Below are positions 62,320-64,000 of a stretch of 64,000 nt of DNA, in pieces. The stretch comes from Chrysogorgia sp. JL179-B06 (Eukaryota; Cnidaria; Anthozoa; Scleralcyonacea; Chrysogorgiidae). Made by a program: the position numbers and the translations under genes. Position 1 is the stretch's first letter, and every line of letters begins with the position of its first letter. The notes beneath the pieces were generated by a model. The model did no database searches and was not told the DNA's origin. It saw only the letters and a program-made list of their open reading frames with translations. The stretch lies in the NCBI GenBank assembly GCA_035772405.1, contig JAYKKM010000224.1:1813501-1877500 (forward strand), read 5' to 3'.

Positions 62320-62421
62320 CATGGGTTATATAAGTACCTCCTATGCACTGCGTCCACGTCACATTGACAGCGAGGCTTCTCATCCTCAATTACCTCACGA
62401 GCAGTTGTCTACCAGTATAAT
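62320..62421 (+). promoter_or_regulatory. Conserved 5' region of the BCCT gene
   Basis: GGGTTATATAAGTACCTCCT holds a TATA-like box about 95 bp before the ATG. The block is also kept at 33840-33940 as GGGTTATATATAACTAC, so it is likely core promoter plus 5' UTR. Confidence 0.5.
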
Positions 62422-62855
62422 ATGGAAGTCGAAGAGGAAACGAGAAAAAGATGTCGCACTTTCAAAGCAAAGCTCGGCCCAATTCATATCAACCTCAATC
62501 CTGTGGTCACAATTGTATCGGCCTCGCTCATTTGGGGTCTTATGATATGGTCCATTGTTGATACAGAAATAGCGGAGAACGAAATGGGGAAAGGAAAACG
62601 ATGGATCACCAAAAAATTCACCTGGCTATTTGTCGTAAACCAAGACATCTGGTTTATATTTTTAATTGTTGTCTATTTCTCAAAATACGGCAACATGAAA
62701 CTTGGCAGAGACGACGAAGAACCAGAGTTCAGCGACGCATCTTATTTCACCATGTTGTTTGCATCGGGAATCGGGATCAGTCTTTTTTATTACGGTGTGG
62801 CTGAACCTATCTATCACTACCAACCTGGAGAATATGGAAATCGTTTTTGGAATAG
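62422..62855 (+). CDS. BCCT-family betaine/choline transporter, first exon
   Basis: Encodes the N-terminal 144 residues of a sodium- or proton-coupled betaine/carnitine/choline transporter. TM1 about 26-46 (INLNPVVTIVSASLIWGLMI), TM2 about 65-86, then EPEFSDASYFTMLFASGIGI followed by SLFYYGVAEPIYHY, the signature around the ion- and substrate-binding helix. ATG in a good context (ATATGG). The exon closes at AATAG|GTATGT, phase 2; later exons lie past the window or were not found. A frameshifted duplicate of the first part is at 33941. BCCT genes are numerous in corals and anemones and serve osmolyte uptake. Confidence 0.88.
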
Positions 62856-63056
62856 GTATGTAAAATCATCACGACCATGGCCTTATATTCAACAAGGCTC
62901 GTTTTCCTTTGTCCTTTTCGCTGAAACATTGGATAGTCAAAATTGTCGCAATGGAGGAACCAGGCGGGAATCGTAATCTAGTTAGGAATATTAATGCCCA
63001 GCAAATAGCTCTAAAAAGAGCCATAACAACATAATTTTGAAAAGAAAAAATTTTAA

Positions 63057-63100
63057 TACTAACGTTTCCTTACTAAACTCGTAACATCATCAGAGTGACA
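63057..63100 (-). ncRNA. Hammerhead-like motif, degenerate
   Basis: Minus strand: CACU, CUGAUGA, imperfect stem II GUUAC...GUAAG, GAAAC, GUU, AGUA. The core CUGAUGA/GAAA is kept, and CACU/AGU(A) could form stem I. Probably the end of a Penelope-like element. Confidence 0.4.
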
Positions 63101-63138
63101 AATTACAATAAATGAAGGAGGCATACAAAGCAGGTCGG

Positions 63139-63358
63139 ATTAGTAACAGGGGAGTGCGGCGCTGAAAACAATGACTGACAACTGAATGCTAAAACAATGA
63201 ATTCATATTCTCTCTAATATTTTCCTCTAACAACAGAACTCTAATATTCCCTCCTGATATTCCCCTCGCCACTCCATATCTTGTTTTCTAAATTCAAATT
63301 TCAAAACCAGAAAAATAACATCAAGCACACTTCAACAAAACACAATTTAATGAGCCTT
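63139..63358. repeat. Interspersed ~210-bp repeat (copy 2)
   Basis: Near-identical to 43800-44030, same orientation. Confidence 0.85.
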
Positions 63359-63415
63359 ATAAACACATGTAAATTTTACACCTCACATTTTAAACATAAC
63401 TGCATGAGCAATTGC

Positions 63416-63655
63416 TTAAATTGAAAACCGGTCAACAGCATCAACACCATTTTCTGTAACATCATTTTGTTCCTTTGCCCATTCGTTCCAACTACTTGAA
63501 CACCACGGAGTTGTCTTTTTAGTGTTCTTGCCAACAGCTCTACGTCGTTTACGACGACAATTCCTCTCTTTGAATTGGTCTTTTCGCTTCTCGAAAATAA
63601 ACTGCTGCCGTTCAATACCTAAGATTTCCTCCAATTCTCTACTCGCACTTAACAA
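63416..63655 (-). pseudogene. Possible Crypton/QRICH1-like N-terminal fragment
   Basis: Antisense frame with a basic, Arg/Lys-rich start, then KNTKKTTPWCSSSWNEWAKE, reminiscent of the K-N-T-x-x-(S/T)-T-x-W-x-x-x-x-x-x-x-W-A-x-x-R-(G/N) motif that opens tyrosine-recombinase-derived (Crypton, KCTD1/QRICH1-like) proteins. There is no catalytic domain in the window. Weak call. Confidence 0.3.
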
Positions 63656-64000
63656 ACTTATTTTGTGTTAAAAAGATCTCTTCGTCCGATTGACTCATGT
63701 CTTCAGCATATAACTGTCTTTACCAAATTCTGGCATATTAAACCCAACGAACAAAACACTTTACAATTCAAATTCACCACTTCAAAATCCCACTGGGTAC
63801 AATTGGTACATTTATTATATTATTTCACACTGAAAAAAGGAGTGTGCAAGGTCACGAGACTGAAAAAAACTTAGCTCGTACGTTTTGGGGGTTAAGGTTA
63901 CAGAATACCCTAGAATGGTAATTTTTTTTGAAAATGGTGTTTTGATATGATTGTAAAGGTTACCATTAGATCTATCAGCTGCAAAAATTTGAATTGAAAA

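Overview
The window reads as nuclear DNA of an early-branching marine animal, most likely an anthozoan cnidarian (coral or sea anemone). That is inferred from the mix seen here: an AT-rich, intron-rich sequence packed with decayed LINEs, Penelope-like elements, fold-back MITEs and microsatellites; an ApeC-CUB membrane protein gene; a BCCT-type betaine transporter; and a complete-ended Polinton/Maverick. No bacterial operon or organelle sequence is present.

Layout. 1-16.2 kb: no convincing host gene, only LINE fragments, fold-back MITEs, AT microsatellites and a scrap of an older Polinton. 16.29-29.65 kb (+): a six-exon host gene (5' end not found) with mutually compatible splice phases: two exons form one ApeC domain, two encode CUB domains, one a transmembrane segment, and the last a 432-residue cytosolic tail with imperfect ~46-residue repeats and an ITAM-like tyrosine pair. 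Its introns hold LINEs, MITEs, tRNA-like repeats, hammerhead-ribozyme-like modules and a 1 kb minisatellite. 29.65-45.4 kb: repeats, including a 1.9 kb perfect 12-mer satellite, Penelope RT/GIY-YIG remains, a hammerhead ribozyme, LINE RT and endonuclease pieces, and a broken copy of a BCCT first exon. 45.797-61.794 kb: a 15,998 bp Polinton with matching 6-bp target duplications (GCAATA), ~1.05 kb terminal inverted repeats and 170-bp terminal palindromes, inserted into a LINE ORF1-like frame. 61.8-64 kb: the intact first exon of a BCCT transporter, then repeats.

The Polinton carries protein-primed DNA polymerase B, a DDE integrase with chromodomain, a packaging ATPase, a penton-like minor capsid protein, a possible fibre protein, several small membrane or putatively myristoylated proteins, a VLTF3-like zinc protein, a TK1-type thymidine kinase, and a BRO-N/VRR-NUC/zinc-finger fusion. 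I could not find a full double-jelly-roll major capsid protein or an adenain-like protease. A partial duplication with a truncated capsid-like remnant at 59.40-59.90 kb suggests that part of the morphogenesis module was lost. The gene set implies self-synthesis (polymerase plus integrase), nucleotide supply (TK), possible late transcription control (zinc protein) and partial virion functions.

Most novel: the ApeC-CUB receptor with ITAM-like tail, the thymidine-kinase-bearing Polinton with the nuclease fusion, its terminal palindromes, and hammerhead motifs placed in inverted pairs around a TTAA MITE.
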